A stretch of DNA of 25,060 nucleotides from a virus, in the IMG/VR virus record IMGVR_UViG_3300017751_000205, positions 1 through 25,060 of that record, one strand, 5' to 3'. Made by a program: the position numbers and the translations under genes. Below the pieces are notes generated by a model, which was given only the letters and a program-made list of their open reading frames with translations, had not been told where the DNA came from and did not search any database. Of this stretch, positions 14,007 through 20,527 are shown in pieces (positions within the stretch are counted from its first letter, which is position 1; the number at the start of each line of letters is the position of its first letter).

Positions 14007-14530
14007 ACTGTCAAATCCTCAAGTAAGGACTCAAACTTGGTTATCTGTTTCTTGTAGAAATTAACCATCTCTAATTCCAAACGGACAAACCATTCTTCTT
14101 GTGTCCCTTTGTATCTAGGGAGTCTACTATAATCCTTTACACCACAGAGTTGTAACTGTCCCTTTCCAAGATTCTGTATCTTCAGCACAGACCAATCAAT
14201 CTCCCATATGGGAACAATGGTTTGATTCAGAACAACAACCTCATCATCATTTACCTCATAGTCAACAAAGTGATAAACGATCTCGGTGTCTTTATTTTTA
14301 CGTAGTCTCGCAACCGAAATGAGATTCGGCATAGAGAACTTACGATTGACATCTCTTGTTTTAATATCAATAAGTGTGTCACCCAGAGATACATCTTCGA
14401 TAGTCCGAACAGAGTCAGGTAGTTTACCACCCTGTTCAACATAGTAGTCTGCGAGATTCGCTTCAATTATATCTGCGATTTGTCGTTGTCCCGCCTTGGG
14501 GGACACACTGATATTAGATGAATTCCACAT
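14003..14530 (-). CDS. Possible PD-(D/E)XK nuclease-like protein (175 aa)
   Basis: The N-terminus has a helix with GQRQIADIIEANLADYY, which could supply the early Glu of a restriction-endonuclease-like fold. It is followed by the strand pair DVSLGDTLIDIKTRD, whose D-x-D/D-I-K pattern matches the usual catalytic core. The later part (SMPNLISVARL, VYHFVDYEVNDDEVVVLNQ) reads as further core strands, as in several type II restriction enzyme families. The C-terminus is helical (EEWFVRLELEMVNFYKKQI). The start overlaps the end of gene 44 by 17 bases and the stop is an ATGA overlap. In T4 this slot holds gp62, which here lies elsewhere. The fold call is tentative and cleavage activity is unproven. 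Confidence 0.5.
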   Translation of the reverse strand: MWNSSNISVSPKAGQRQIADIIEANLADYYVEQGGKLPDSVRTIEDVSLGDTLIDIKTRDVNRKFSMPNLISVARLRKNKDTEIVYHFVDYEVNDDEVVVLNQTIVPIWEIDWSVLKIQNLGKGQLQLCGVKDYSRLPRYKGTQEEWFVRLELEMVNFYKKQITKFESLLEDLTV

Positions 14531-15452
14531 TTGCCATACACTCCGTCAAACAGGCGACCAGATTCAATTCGTGATCTGCAACAAATGCATTCTTGTACTG
14601 GTAGTCCGCAAGGATTAGAACCAGTTGAGGAATGGATTGGGGTTGTACCTTTCCTTCCATAGAGTCATAGATACCACGGAAGATTGCAGCAGGTTCGGTG
14701 TCCATATTGTTGACAACCCAACTACGCATCTTCTTGAAGTCTTTTGCCTTTAACGATTTGAAGAGACCGCCATAGTTATCATCATTACCACCCATGAGAA
14801 CTGTAGTATCCAGTTTACCAGAGATAGAGTGACGTTGTGCCTCGTTGAGTACACGTCTCCAGTCTGGTGCGTGTTTACCAATCAGTCCCGCAATCACATC
14901 GTTGTTATACTTGACACCCTCACCATCTAGGATGATCTGTAGACGAGTCATAAACTCACCACATAGTTGTGCCATAGATTTCTTGGATGTGTTGAACTCG
15001 TACACACCGCATCGGGAGTGTAGAGGTTCGATGACCTTGGTCTTGAAGTTACAGGTCAGGATGAATCGACAGTTCTGACTGAACTCTTCGATGAAACCAC
15101 GAAGTGCGGGTTGGGTGGATTGTGCATTAAGGTAGTCTGCCTCATCAAGGATTACGACTTTGTAACCGCCTGAGAGAGAAACAGATGAGGCAAACTGTTT
15201 GATTTTACCACGTAGGGTATCGATGTTCCCTTCTTCCGAACCATTGATGATGATATAATCAAGACCAAGTTCGTCACAGATCGCACGTGCGATTGTGGTT
15301 TTACCAGTACCAGCAGTACCAGTGAACATCATATTGGGGACTTCGCCTGAGTCTACAATCTTTTGGAATGTATCTTTCAGGTCTTGGGGTAGAACAGTAG
15401 TACCGATTAGTCGGGGACGATACTTCTCAACCCATAGAAATTCTTTAGACAT
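14514..15452 (-). CDS. 44: Clamp loader large subunit, AAA+ ATPase (T4 gp44)
   Basis: The ATP-driven loader that opens gp45 rings and closes them at primer ends, working as a 4:1 complex with gp62. Walker A is GTAGTGKT (45-52), Walker B VVILDEAD (99-106) and the clamp-loader SRC arginine-finger motif is at 146-148. The N-terminal FLWVEKYRPR is also typical of the family. At 312 residues it matches T4 (319). ATG 15452 has GGAG five bases upstream. The gene is driven by TTGACT-17-TACAAT at 15494-15522 and lies just downstream of a terminator-like hairpin (15531-15567). It heads an operon of about 14 genes down to 10093. Confidence 0.97.
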   Translation of the reverse strand: MSKEFLWVEKYRPRLIGTTVLPQDLKDTFQKIVDSGEVPNMMFTGTAGTGKTTIARAICDELGLDYIIINGSEEGNIDTLRGKIKQFASSVSLSGGYKVVILDEADYLNAQSTQPALRGFIEEFSQNCRFILTCNFKTKVIEPLHSRCGVYEFNTSKKSMAQLCGEFMTRLQIILDGEGVKYNNDVIAGLIGKHAPDWRRVLNEAQRHSISGKLDTTVLMGGNDDNYGGLFKSLKAKDFKKMRSWVVNNMDTEPAAIFRGIYDSMEGKVQPQSIPQLVLILADYQYKNAFVADHELNLVACLTECMANVEFI

Positions 15453-15493
15453 TGTGTCTCCATAATAAAATAAAAGTGTTTCGTAGTATATAC

Positions 15494-15522
15494 ATTGTAC
15501 AACATATGAAACAAAAAGTCAA
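15494..15522 (-). promoter_or_regulatory. Sigma70-type promoter of gene 44
   Basis: TTGACT (15522-15517), 17 bases, TACAAT (15499-15494). Start near 15487, with a leader of about 35 bases containing GGAG. It begins right after the terminator-like hairpin. Confidence 0.8.
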
Positions 15523-15530
15523 GAAAAGTT

Positions 15531-15567
15531 TGGGGATGGGGAGGAAAGGAGGACTCTCCCACCCCCA
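15531..15567 (-). terminator. Terminator-like hairpin after the gene 45 operon
   Basis: In the RNA, UGGGGGUGGG (567-558 of the 15 kb block) pairs with CCCAUCCCCA (540-531) to give ten pairs with one G-U. It is followed by AAACUUUUCUUGACUUUUU. The U-rich tract begins three bases late and overlaps the -35 of the next promoter. It would separate gp45 transcripts from the gp44 operon. Confidence 0.5.
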
Positions 15568-15586
15568 CGATACTGAATAGTACCGT

Positions 15587-15802
15587 TTAGTCTTCAACGC
15601 CTTGTGCAGACTGATACTCTTCACAGAGTTGAATGATCTGAACCGCTTGATCACGTAGTTGACCAATGGTTGACAGTTCTTCTCCTTTGAAACCACCACG
15701 TTGTACTACCGTGTCGATTACCGCAACCGATGAACGAGCAACTCGGTTACCCAATTCATAGATTGCAGTGTGGTCTTGTTCTTGCGCTTTTTCTTTAGCC
15801 AT
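15587..15802 (-). CDS. Small hypothetical protein between genes 45 and 44 (71 aa)
   Basis: The gene starts at ATG 15802, four bases after the clamp stop, with GGAG nine bases upstream. A longer in-frame start at 15835 would overlap gene 45 and is not favoured. The protein is helical and polar (MAKEKAQEQDHTAIYELGNR; IGQLRDQAVQIIQLCEEYQ) with a central glycine turn (VQRGGFKGEELS). It is clearly co-transcribed with the clamp and precedes a possible terminator. No family is recognised. Position suggests a clamp-associated accessory role, without further support. Confidence 0.65.
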   Translation of the reverse strand: MAKEKAQEQDHTAIYELGNRVARSSVAVIDTVVQRGGFKGEELSTIGQLRDQAVQIIQLCEEYQSAQGVED

Positions 15803-15806
15803 CTTA

Positions 15807-16484
15807 TTATGCTCCGTAAGTAGATGATTTTTCAAGTGCGATGAAATATTCGATCGCAGATTGTTTACTAGTGAACTGAGAAATTAGTTTAGAACTAATA
15901 CCCACTTCAAAGTCTTCGTTGACAACTTTTAAGTTGCTAACATTCATGATGAAGTTGAAATCAACTCCTTCGGGGTATGTACCCTCTACGTCAATAGAGA
16001 ACGCATTACTCGTTGAGTCTTTACTATCAATAACAGAAAGACGAACCGCACCAGTAGTCGGTGAGATAGAAATCTCATCGTGTCCAAGTGCAGCAGCGGC
16101 ACGTTTTACTTTACCTAGAGTATCAGTATCTAGAGAAAATTTAACTTCCGCTTCTGGCATATTGATGTCTTTGCCAGGCGATGTCAACATCTCTGGGTCA
16201 GAGAAGAAGTACTTCACAGATGAACGTCCAGTAGAATCACCTACAGTCACATAGTCCTTCTCGAACTTGAGTCGTGGTGAGTCAACCAATGACAGTACAT
16301 TCAAAAACTCTGATAAGTCATAGATGCCAAATGAGGCGGGAAACTCTTCGGTGAGTTCTGCCTTAGATAACACATTCCTTGCAACAGAGATGGTCTTTAC
16401 AGTGTTACCCTCAGTGATAACAATGTTTGGGTTTATTGTTGAATAGTTCTTCAGAACGTTCAACGTAGTATCGGATAATTCCAT
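15807..16484 (-). CDS. 45: Sliding clamp / DNA polymerase processivity factor (T4 gp45)
   Basis: The trimeric ring that tethers gp43 to DNA and, in T4, also activates late transcription through gp55 and gp33. The 225 residues match T4 gp45 (228). It starts MELSDTTLNVLKNYSTINPN, carries a run typical of gp45 at ASFGIYDLSEFLNVLSLVD and ends FIALEKSSTYGA. It overlaps nothing upstream; ATG 16484 has AGGA about seven bases upstream. Its own promoter (16521-16549) gives a leader of about 30 bases and carries a perfect 14-base palindrome over the -10 box. Having both gp45 and gp55 fits T4-type coupling of late transcription to replication. Confidence 0.95.
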   Translation of the reverse strand: MELSDTTLNVLKNYSTINPNIVITEGNTVKTISVARNVLSKAELTEEFPASFGIYDLSEFLNVLSLVDSPRLKFEKDYVTVGDSTGRSSVKYFFSDPEMLTSPGKDINMPEAEVKFSLDTDTLGKVKRAAAALGHDEISISPTTGAVRLSVIDSKDSTSNAFSIDVEGTYPEGVDFNFIMNVSNLKVVNEDFEVGISSKLISQFTSKQSAIEYFIALEKSSTYGA

Positions 16485-16520
16485 AATGTATTCCTTTCAG
16501 TTGTATAAGTTATAAAGTGT

Positions 16521-16549
16521 ATGATATCATACGTTTCAGTTAAAGTCAA
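16521..16549 (-). promoter_or_regulatory. Sigma70-type promoter of gene 45 with palindrome at the -10
   Basis: TTGACT (16549-16544), 17 bases, TATCAT (16526-16521). The -10 lies in a perfect 14-base palindrome GTATGATATCATAC (16519-16532), which could be an operator. Start near 16514. Confidence 0.7.
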
Positions 16550-18261
16550 GACTTTATTTTACTAAAGTTCTTTTCTTTTACAAACTCGATTTTGCGGTGG
16601 AACTGTGCATCCTCAAGTTCACTCTTGTGAGAGATAACAAAAACGTTGGTATCCTCACCTAGCGTAGAGATAATCTTCATGAGGTTTTCAATACCCTCTT
16701 CATCCAGAGACGAGTCAAATGTCTCATCAAGGACTAGTAGATTGGTCGCCACACTATTCTTCATCTTCGCAATCTGTCTCCACGTAAATAGTAGGGACAA
16801 GTCAATACGTTGTTTCTCACCCTCAGAGAATGAGTCATACGAAAATGCATCACGATGTCTAGAACGAATAGTCTCTTGGAAAGACTCGTCCAGATCAAAG
16901 TGTACGAAGAAGTCTAGAATCTGTAGGTACTTGTTGGTCAATTGATTTATGACAGGCAAGTACTGTTTAATAATCTTGGTCTTGATACCAGTGTCTTTGA
17001 GTAACTCTGCATACACTTGGTTATATGAGTGTTGTTCTGCAAGTTTGTACTTGGTCTCTTGACAATCTTCCTTAGACTCACGTAATGTTTCTAGTGCAGA
17101 GTTTGCTTCTGATAGGTCACCACTCTCATTGTCAATACGAGAAATCTCATCATTCAGTTTGTCGATGTTCGTATTGATTCGCATAATCTCTTGAGTGTTG
17201 GCATCAATCTTAGACTGCCAACTGCGAATGTGGTCTTGTTGACGATTGAGTCCTTCAATTACCTCTCCCAACTTATCGGTCTGAATCTTGTGTATGTCCA
17301 GTGCGTTTGCGATAGTACCCGCCTTGGTCTTACATTTGTTTAGGTGGTATTCTTTAAGTTTAGCATCAATCTTCTGTTCACAGGTAGGACACTTGTCATT
17401 CTCTTCAAAGAACTTTGCCTGTTTGACAACATCCTTTTGTTGACTACGAAACCCAGCGGCAAACTCATTCAGGTCTTGCAGTTTCTTCTGATTAGAAACA
17501 ATCTCAGTTGTGACCACCTCAGATTCTGCAACATCTACACTGACCTTTGCGTTCGCCTCATTGAGTTCACGTATGTCATCCTGTAGACCTTTGATTGTTG
17601 CGAGTTTCTCTTTCTTCTGTGTCGCAGTAATCTCACTCAAGTCACGAATGTATTTCTTCTGTGCATTGATTTTAGTATTGACCAGATTGATATCATGTTC
17701 ATTTGTCCGCAACTGGTCTTTAAGTAAACTCATCTTCTCCTTGAGAATACCATTCATCTTAGAGAACATATTGATATCAAGTAAGTCTTCAATAACTTCT
17801 CGTCTAGACCCACCTGCTAATTGCATGAATGGTACAAAGGATGATGACCCAAGTACGACAATCTGGTGAAATGATTTGTGATTCAGTTTGATGATGTTCT
17901 TCTCAAGCATAGATTGATATTCTTTTGCATGAGAGTCTTGGTTAATCATATTACCATTGACCCATATCTCAAACTTGTTAGGTTTGATACCTCGGACAAT
18001 CTTGTAATTCTGTTTACCAATAGAGAACTCAACCTCTACCAATGAACCTTTACCATTGATAGTGTTGACCAGCTGGTTCTTAGAGATTTTCCGATGAGGT
18101 TTCCCAAACAGACCAAAGGACAGAGCATCCAACATAGTGGACTTGCCTGCACCATTGTGTCCTACCACTAGGGTAGTCGGGGTTTTCTCGAAGTCAATCT
18201 CGGTGAAGTTATTCCCTGTACTCAGGAAATTCTTAAAACGAAGTTTCTTAAAATTAATCAT
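16546..18261 (-). CDS. 46: Recombination endonuclease ATPase subunit, Rad50/SbcC-like (T4 gp46)
   Basis: The ATPase partner of gp47 in the complex that resects DNA ends for recombination and for host DNA degradation. The 571 residues compare with 560 in T4. Walker A is GHNGAGKS (34-41). Two long coiled-coil arms flank a zinc hook CPTCEQ near residue 292. The ABC signature SEGEKQR lies near 475 and Walker B LLVLDETFD near 512. ATG 18261 fits the family N-terminus (MINFKKLRFKNFLS); codons upstream are not family-like. No Shine-Dalgarno precedes it. A TTGACT-17-TATTAT promoter (18268-18296) places +1 on the start codon, so a leaderless message is predicted. Confidence 0.96.
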   Translation of the reverse strand: MINFKKLRFKNFLSTGNNFTEIDFEKTPTTLVVGHNGAGKSTMLDALSFGLFGKPHRKISKNQLVNTINGKGSLVEVEFSIGKQNYKIVRGIKPNKFEIWVNGNMINQDSHAKEYQSMLEKNIIKLNHKSFHQIVVLGSSSFVPFMQLAGGSRREVIEDLLDINMFSKMNGILKEKMSLLKDQLRTNEHDINLVNTKINAQKKYIRDLSEITATQKKEKLATIKGLQDDIRELNEANAKVSVDVAESEVVTTEIVSNQKKLQDLNEFAAGFRSQQKDVVKQAKFFEENDKCPTCEQKIDAKLKEYHLNKCKTKAGTIANALDIHKIQTDKLGEVIEGLNRQQDHIRSWQSKIDANTQEIMRINTNIDKLNDEISRIDNESGDLSEANSALETLRESKEDCQETKYKLAEQHSYNQVYAELLKDTGIKTKIIKQYLPVINQLTNKYLQILDFFVHFDLDESFQETIRSRHRDAFSYDSFSEGEKQRIDLSLLFTWRQIAKMKNSVATNLLVLDETFDSSLDEEGIENLMKIISTLGEDTNVFVISHKSELEDAQFHRKIEFVKEKNFSKIKS

Positions 18262-18267
18262 TGGGGT

Positions 18268-18296
18268 ATAATACCACACTCATCATATAAAGTCAA
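18268..18296 (-). promoter_or_regulatory. Sigma70-type promoter of gene 46 (predicts leaderless mRNA)
   Basis: TTGACT (18296-18291), 17 bases, TATTAT (18273-18268) with TGG before the -10. The start seven bases on is 18261, the A of the gp46 ATG. The -10 is the middle of an 11-base dyad GGTAT-T-ATACC (18265-18275). Confidence 0.8.
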
Positions 18297-18298
18297 AT

Positions 18299-18529
18299 TT
18301 ATTTTTCGGTCATTCCACACCAGTTACATTCTTGGTTTTTACCGACACTCATCTTAGTCGCCTCTGCGGTACAATAGTGTTCCCACATTGCAGACTCTTC
18401 GGTGACAGTAGCACAATCGTCTACCGCACTTGGAGGGTCTTTCTTACCAAAGATTGCATCCCAATTATCTTCGTACTTCTCCCTATTAGGAATCGGTCTT
18501 GGTGAATCACCTTTACCACCATCACTCAT
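18299..18529 (-). CDS. Small phage protein with GGKGDSPRP motif and cysteine-rich C-terminus (76 aa)
   Basis: The N-terminal half (GGKGDSPRPIPNREKYEDNW then DAIFGKK) matches a pattern seen in many short phage proteins of unknown role. The C-terminal half adds cysteines and a histidine (DDCATV, EHYC, ECNWCG), which could form a zinc site; such an extension is not typical of the short versions. ATG 18529 shares its A with the gp47 stop (TAATG). It separates gp47 from gp46, which are partners, and ends 37 bases before gp46. The function is unknown. Confidence 0.7.
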   Translation of the reverse strand: MSDGGKGDSPRPIPNREKYEDNWDAIFGKKDPPSAVDDCATVTEESAMWEHYCTAEATKMSVGKNQECNWCGMTEK

Positions 18530-19590
18530 TATACTACCTCCATGTTCTGTGCTTCTTTCATCAAATGAGATACCTCTTGTTTGATTCGGTCTTTATCTAG
18601 GTCAGTAACAACATTGTCAATATAATCGTATACTAACGTTTCGGTATCGTCAACATTTATGTTTTCATCATCCACATTAGAACCAATGAACTCTGCGAAA
18701 TCTTCTGCAATCTTCAGTTCATGAATCTTCTGTGCCTGTACCCGATCAATGAATCGTTCAAATTCATATGGGTCACCCTTGTTGGTAACAATAACCTTGA
18801 CGAACTTATTGTCCAGATACTTGAGGTCTTTGAACTTGTTCATGTTCTCGTGGTCGTAATAAATCTTCTCGTAGAAACGAATAGGATTCTGAAACGTAGT
18901 CAGTTCTCTTGTTTCTGTATCAAGGATATGGAAATGTTTGGGGTCATCACAGTCGTTCCAGAAGAACTCCATCTGAGCACCCAAGTAGTGAATGTTATCC
19001 ATACTAGACTTCGCATGGAAGTGACCAGTCAACACCATATCAAATCGGTCAAAGTGTTTCTTACTCATACCATCCATACACACTTGACCACGTGCCATCT
19101 CGAACCCTTGCAGTTCTAAGTGAGCACCGACAATCTCCGCACTAGTGTTCTTCAGAAACTCTAGTGTGTCTTTCTCGTTCTCTGGATTAATCCAAGGAAC
19201 CAATGCAACCTCTGTACCATCATAATCCATCACTGTTGGTTCCATAATAAGGTTCACTTCATTCATATAGTGACCTTGGAGTTCCTTCAGTGCATTCAAC
19301 TCATTGGTGTTCTTGTAGTACACGTCATGGTTGCCAGGAATGATATCCATAGTGATACCATGTTTACGCATAGGTTCAAGGAATATCTTACGATTGTGTT
19401 GCAGTGCCTTGAAGTTGATTGTCTTACGATTGTCGTAATAATCACCCAAGTGTAGTATTTGTTTGATATCATTTTCTAACAGGTATGGAAAGAAAACGTC
19501 TCGGTAGAAACGTTCTTGATAATCCATAAAAATGTCAGATGAGTTTCGACACCCTGCATGGGTATCATTCAGTATCGCTATTTTCGCCAT
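18529..19590 (-). CDS. 47: Recombination endonuclease nuclease subunit, Mre11/SbcD-like (T4 gp47)
   Basis: A calcineurin-type metallophosphoesterase that forms the gp46/gp47 exo-endonuclease. All phosphoesterase motifs are visible: LNDTHAG (D9, H11), HLGDYYDNR (D50), PGNHD (N87, H88), GAHLE (H157) and GHFH (189-192). At 353 residues it is near T4 gp47 (339). The C-terminal capping region ends with a gp46-contacting helix (IKQEVSHLMKEAQNMEVV). ATG 19590 is inside the 3' end of the preceding small gene (26-base overlap). The stop is in a TAATG junction with the 76-residue gene. A promoter at 19713-19741 can drive this segment. Confidence 0.96.
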   Translation of the reverse strand: MAKIAILNDTHAGCRNSSDIFMDYQERFYRDVFFPYLLENDIKQILHLGDYYDNRKTINFKALQHNRKIFLEPMRKHGITMDIIPGNHDVYYKNTNELNALKELQGHYMNEVNLIMEPTVMDYDGTEVALVPWINPENEKDTLEFLKNTSAEIVGAHLELQGFEMARGQVCMDGMSKKHFDRFDMVLTGHFHAKSSMDNIHYLGAQMEFFWNDCDDPKHFHILDTETRELTTFQNPIRFYEKIYYDHENMNKFKDLKYLDNKFVKVIVTNKGDPYEFERFIDRVQAQKIHELKIAEDFAEFIGSNVDDENINVDDTETLVYDYIDNVVTDLDKDRIKQEVSHLMKEAQNMEVV

Positions 19591-19717
19591 TATAAGTTTT
19601 CACCATCTTCATCGCTTCGGTCATAGGTAAACGACCAGCACTTGCATTCTGCAACTTGATCGCTTTCCTACGAAGTTTCTTTAGTTCGGTCTTTCTTTTA
19701 TTTACTTTGTCCATCAT
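19565..19717 (-). CDS. Small basic protein upstream of gene 47 (50 aa)
   Basis: A short, strongly basic product (DKVNKRKTELKKLRRKAIKL) overlapping the start of gene 47 by 26 bases. ATG 19717 or the adjacent ATG 19714 is preceded by GGGAG at a good distance, so translation is plausible. Both start codons sit inside the -10 box (TATGAT) of a sigma70-like promoter whose transcript would begin about ten bases downstream. This gene can therefore be made only from longer transcripts coming from the gp55 side. Nucleic-acid binding is a charge-based guess. Confidence 0.6.
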   Translation of the reverse strand: MMDKVNKRKTELKKLRRKAIKLQNASAGRLPMTEAMKMVKTYNGENSDTE

Positions 19718-19741
19718 ACCACTCCCAGCAGTTAATGTCAA
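19713..19741 (-). promoter_or_regulatory. Sigma70-type promoter upstream of gene 47
   Basis: TTGACA (19741-19736), 17 bases, TATGAT (19718-19713) preceded by TGG. The -10 contains the start codons of the 50-residue gene, so its RNA would begin near 19706 and serve gp47 rather than that gene. Confidence 0.6.
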
Positions 19742-19742
19742 G

Positions 19743-19750
19743 TATTTATA
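19743..19750 (-). promoter_or_regulatory. T4-type late promoter motif TATAAATA after gene 55
   Basis: Exact TATAAATA on the minus strand in the gp55/50-residue gene interval, directly next to the -35 of the sigma70-type promoter. It could give late expression of the small basic gene and the 47/46 block. Confidence 0.45.
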
Positions 19751-19763
19751 AAAGTTTCCTTTT

Positions 19764-20378
19764 CTACTCCACAATAAAGTCAGTCAAGTCCGAATCTACT
19801 TTAACAGTACGTCTCTTACGTTCTTTCTTCACAATCGCTTTCCACTCGTTGTCCTTTCCTTTCACTTCATCAATACGCATACGAAGTTGGTCAACAAATG
19901 CCTGTGCAACCGCAGCTGAGTGGTTGTCACCTAATTCATTATCTAAGAATGCCTCAACACCAGACTGTTCCATATAACGCATCTTGATGTCTTGTTGTTT
20001 CTTTTCTTTCTCAATTCTACGTAGGAATGCAAACCAAGAAATCTGTGTGAAGTATGCAAACGCATTCGGTTTACCTGTACGTGTCGCAGCTTCTAGATTG
20101 TAGTTCTCAATCGCCTTCAGACAATTCTCTACTGCATCCATCACCATCTCTTCACGATAAGTGTAACGAACAAAGTTAGACTTGTGGGATAGTCCCTCAC
20201 AAATCTTTAGGAAACACATTGCGATATAGTCTGGTACTTTGGGTAGTTGAGACACCTCAGATTCTCGTGCGTGGTTCAACTCAGTTACATAGTCTACCAC
20301 CGCCTGTGAGAACTGTGCATTGTTCACATAGTGAGGTTTGTCTTTAGGTTTAATCTTGGTTTTTGTTTTTTCTTCCAT
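19764..20378 (-). CDS. 55: Late transcription sigma factor (T4 gp55)
   Basis: gp55 binds host RNA polymerase and recognises the -10-like TATAAATA element of late promoters; with the clamp it couples late transcription to replication. The diagnostic region is KPNAFAYFTQISWFAFLRRI followed by EKEKKQ, the sigma region 2-like helices conserved in T4 gp55. Length is 204 residues against 185 in T4, with an extended N-terminus (MEEKTKTKIKPKDKPHYVNN). ATG 20378 has a modest Shine-Dalgarno (GGA at eight bases). The promoter is consensus TTGACA-17-TATAAT (20414-20442), with an inverted repeat over the -10. Exact TATAAATA sites at 12401, 19743 and 24335 support its target. Confidence 0.93.
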   Translation of the reverse strand: MEEKTKTKIKPKDKPHYVNNAQFSQAVVDYVTELNHARESEVSQLPKVPDYIAMCFLKICEGLSHKSNFVRYTYREEMVMDAVENCLKAIENYNLEAATRTGKPNAFAYFTQISWFAFLRRIEKEKKQQDIKMRYMEQSGVEAFLDNELGDNHSAAVAQAFVDQLRMRIDEVKGKDNEWKAIVKKERKRRTVKVDSDLTDFIVE

Positions 20379-20413
20379 TATAATATTCCAGTTTTATACT
20401 TTCGATGTCTACT

Positions 20414-20442
20414 ATTATAGTAGATTTTCATGTAATTGTCAA
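20414..20442 (-). promoter_or_regulatory. Perfect consensus sigma70 promoter of gene 55
   Basis: TTGACA (20442-20437), 17 bases, TATAAT (20419-20414). Start near 20407, with a leader of about 29 bases. An inverted repeat TCTACTA-TTA-TAGTAGA (20408-20424) covers the -10 and could bind a regulator. Confidence 0.88.
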
Positions 20443-20465
20443 GGGTAATATTTTTTTATTATCAC

Positions 20466-20494
20466 TTGACATTTATTGAATGTCGTGATAAAAT
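20466..20494 (+). promoter_or_regulatory. Plus-strand sigma70-type promoter opposing all genes
   Basis: TTGACA (20466-20471), 17 bases, TAAAAT (20489-20494). GACATT-TATTG-AATGTC (20468-20484) forms a dyad across the -35 and spacer. RNA would start near 20501 and run antisense into the 3' end of the 162-residue gene. No plus-strand gene is visible downstream. Confidence 0.55.
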
Positions 20495-20527
20495 AAGCTT
20501 TACGTTCCCAGAGGGGTGAATACTACG

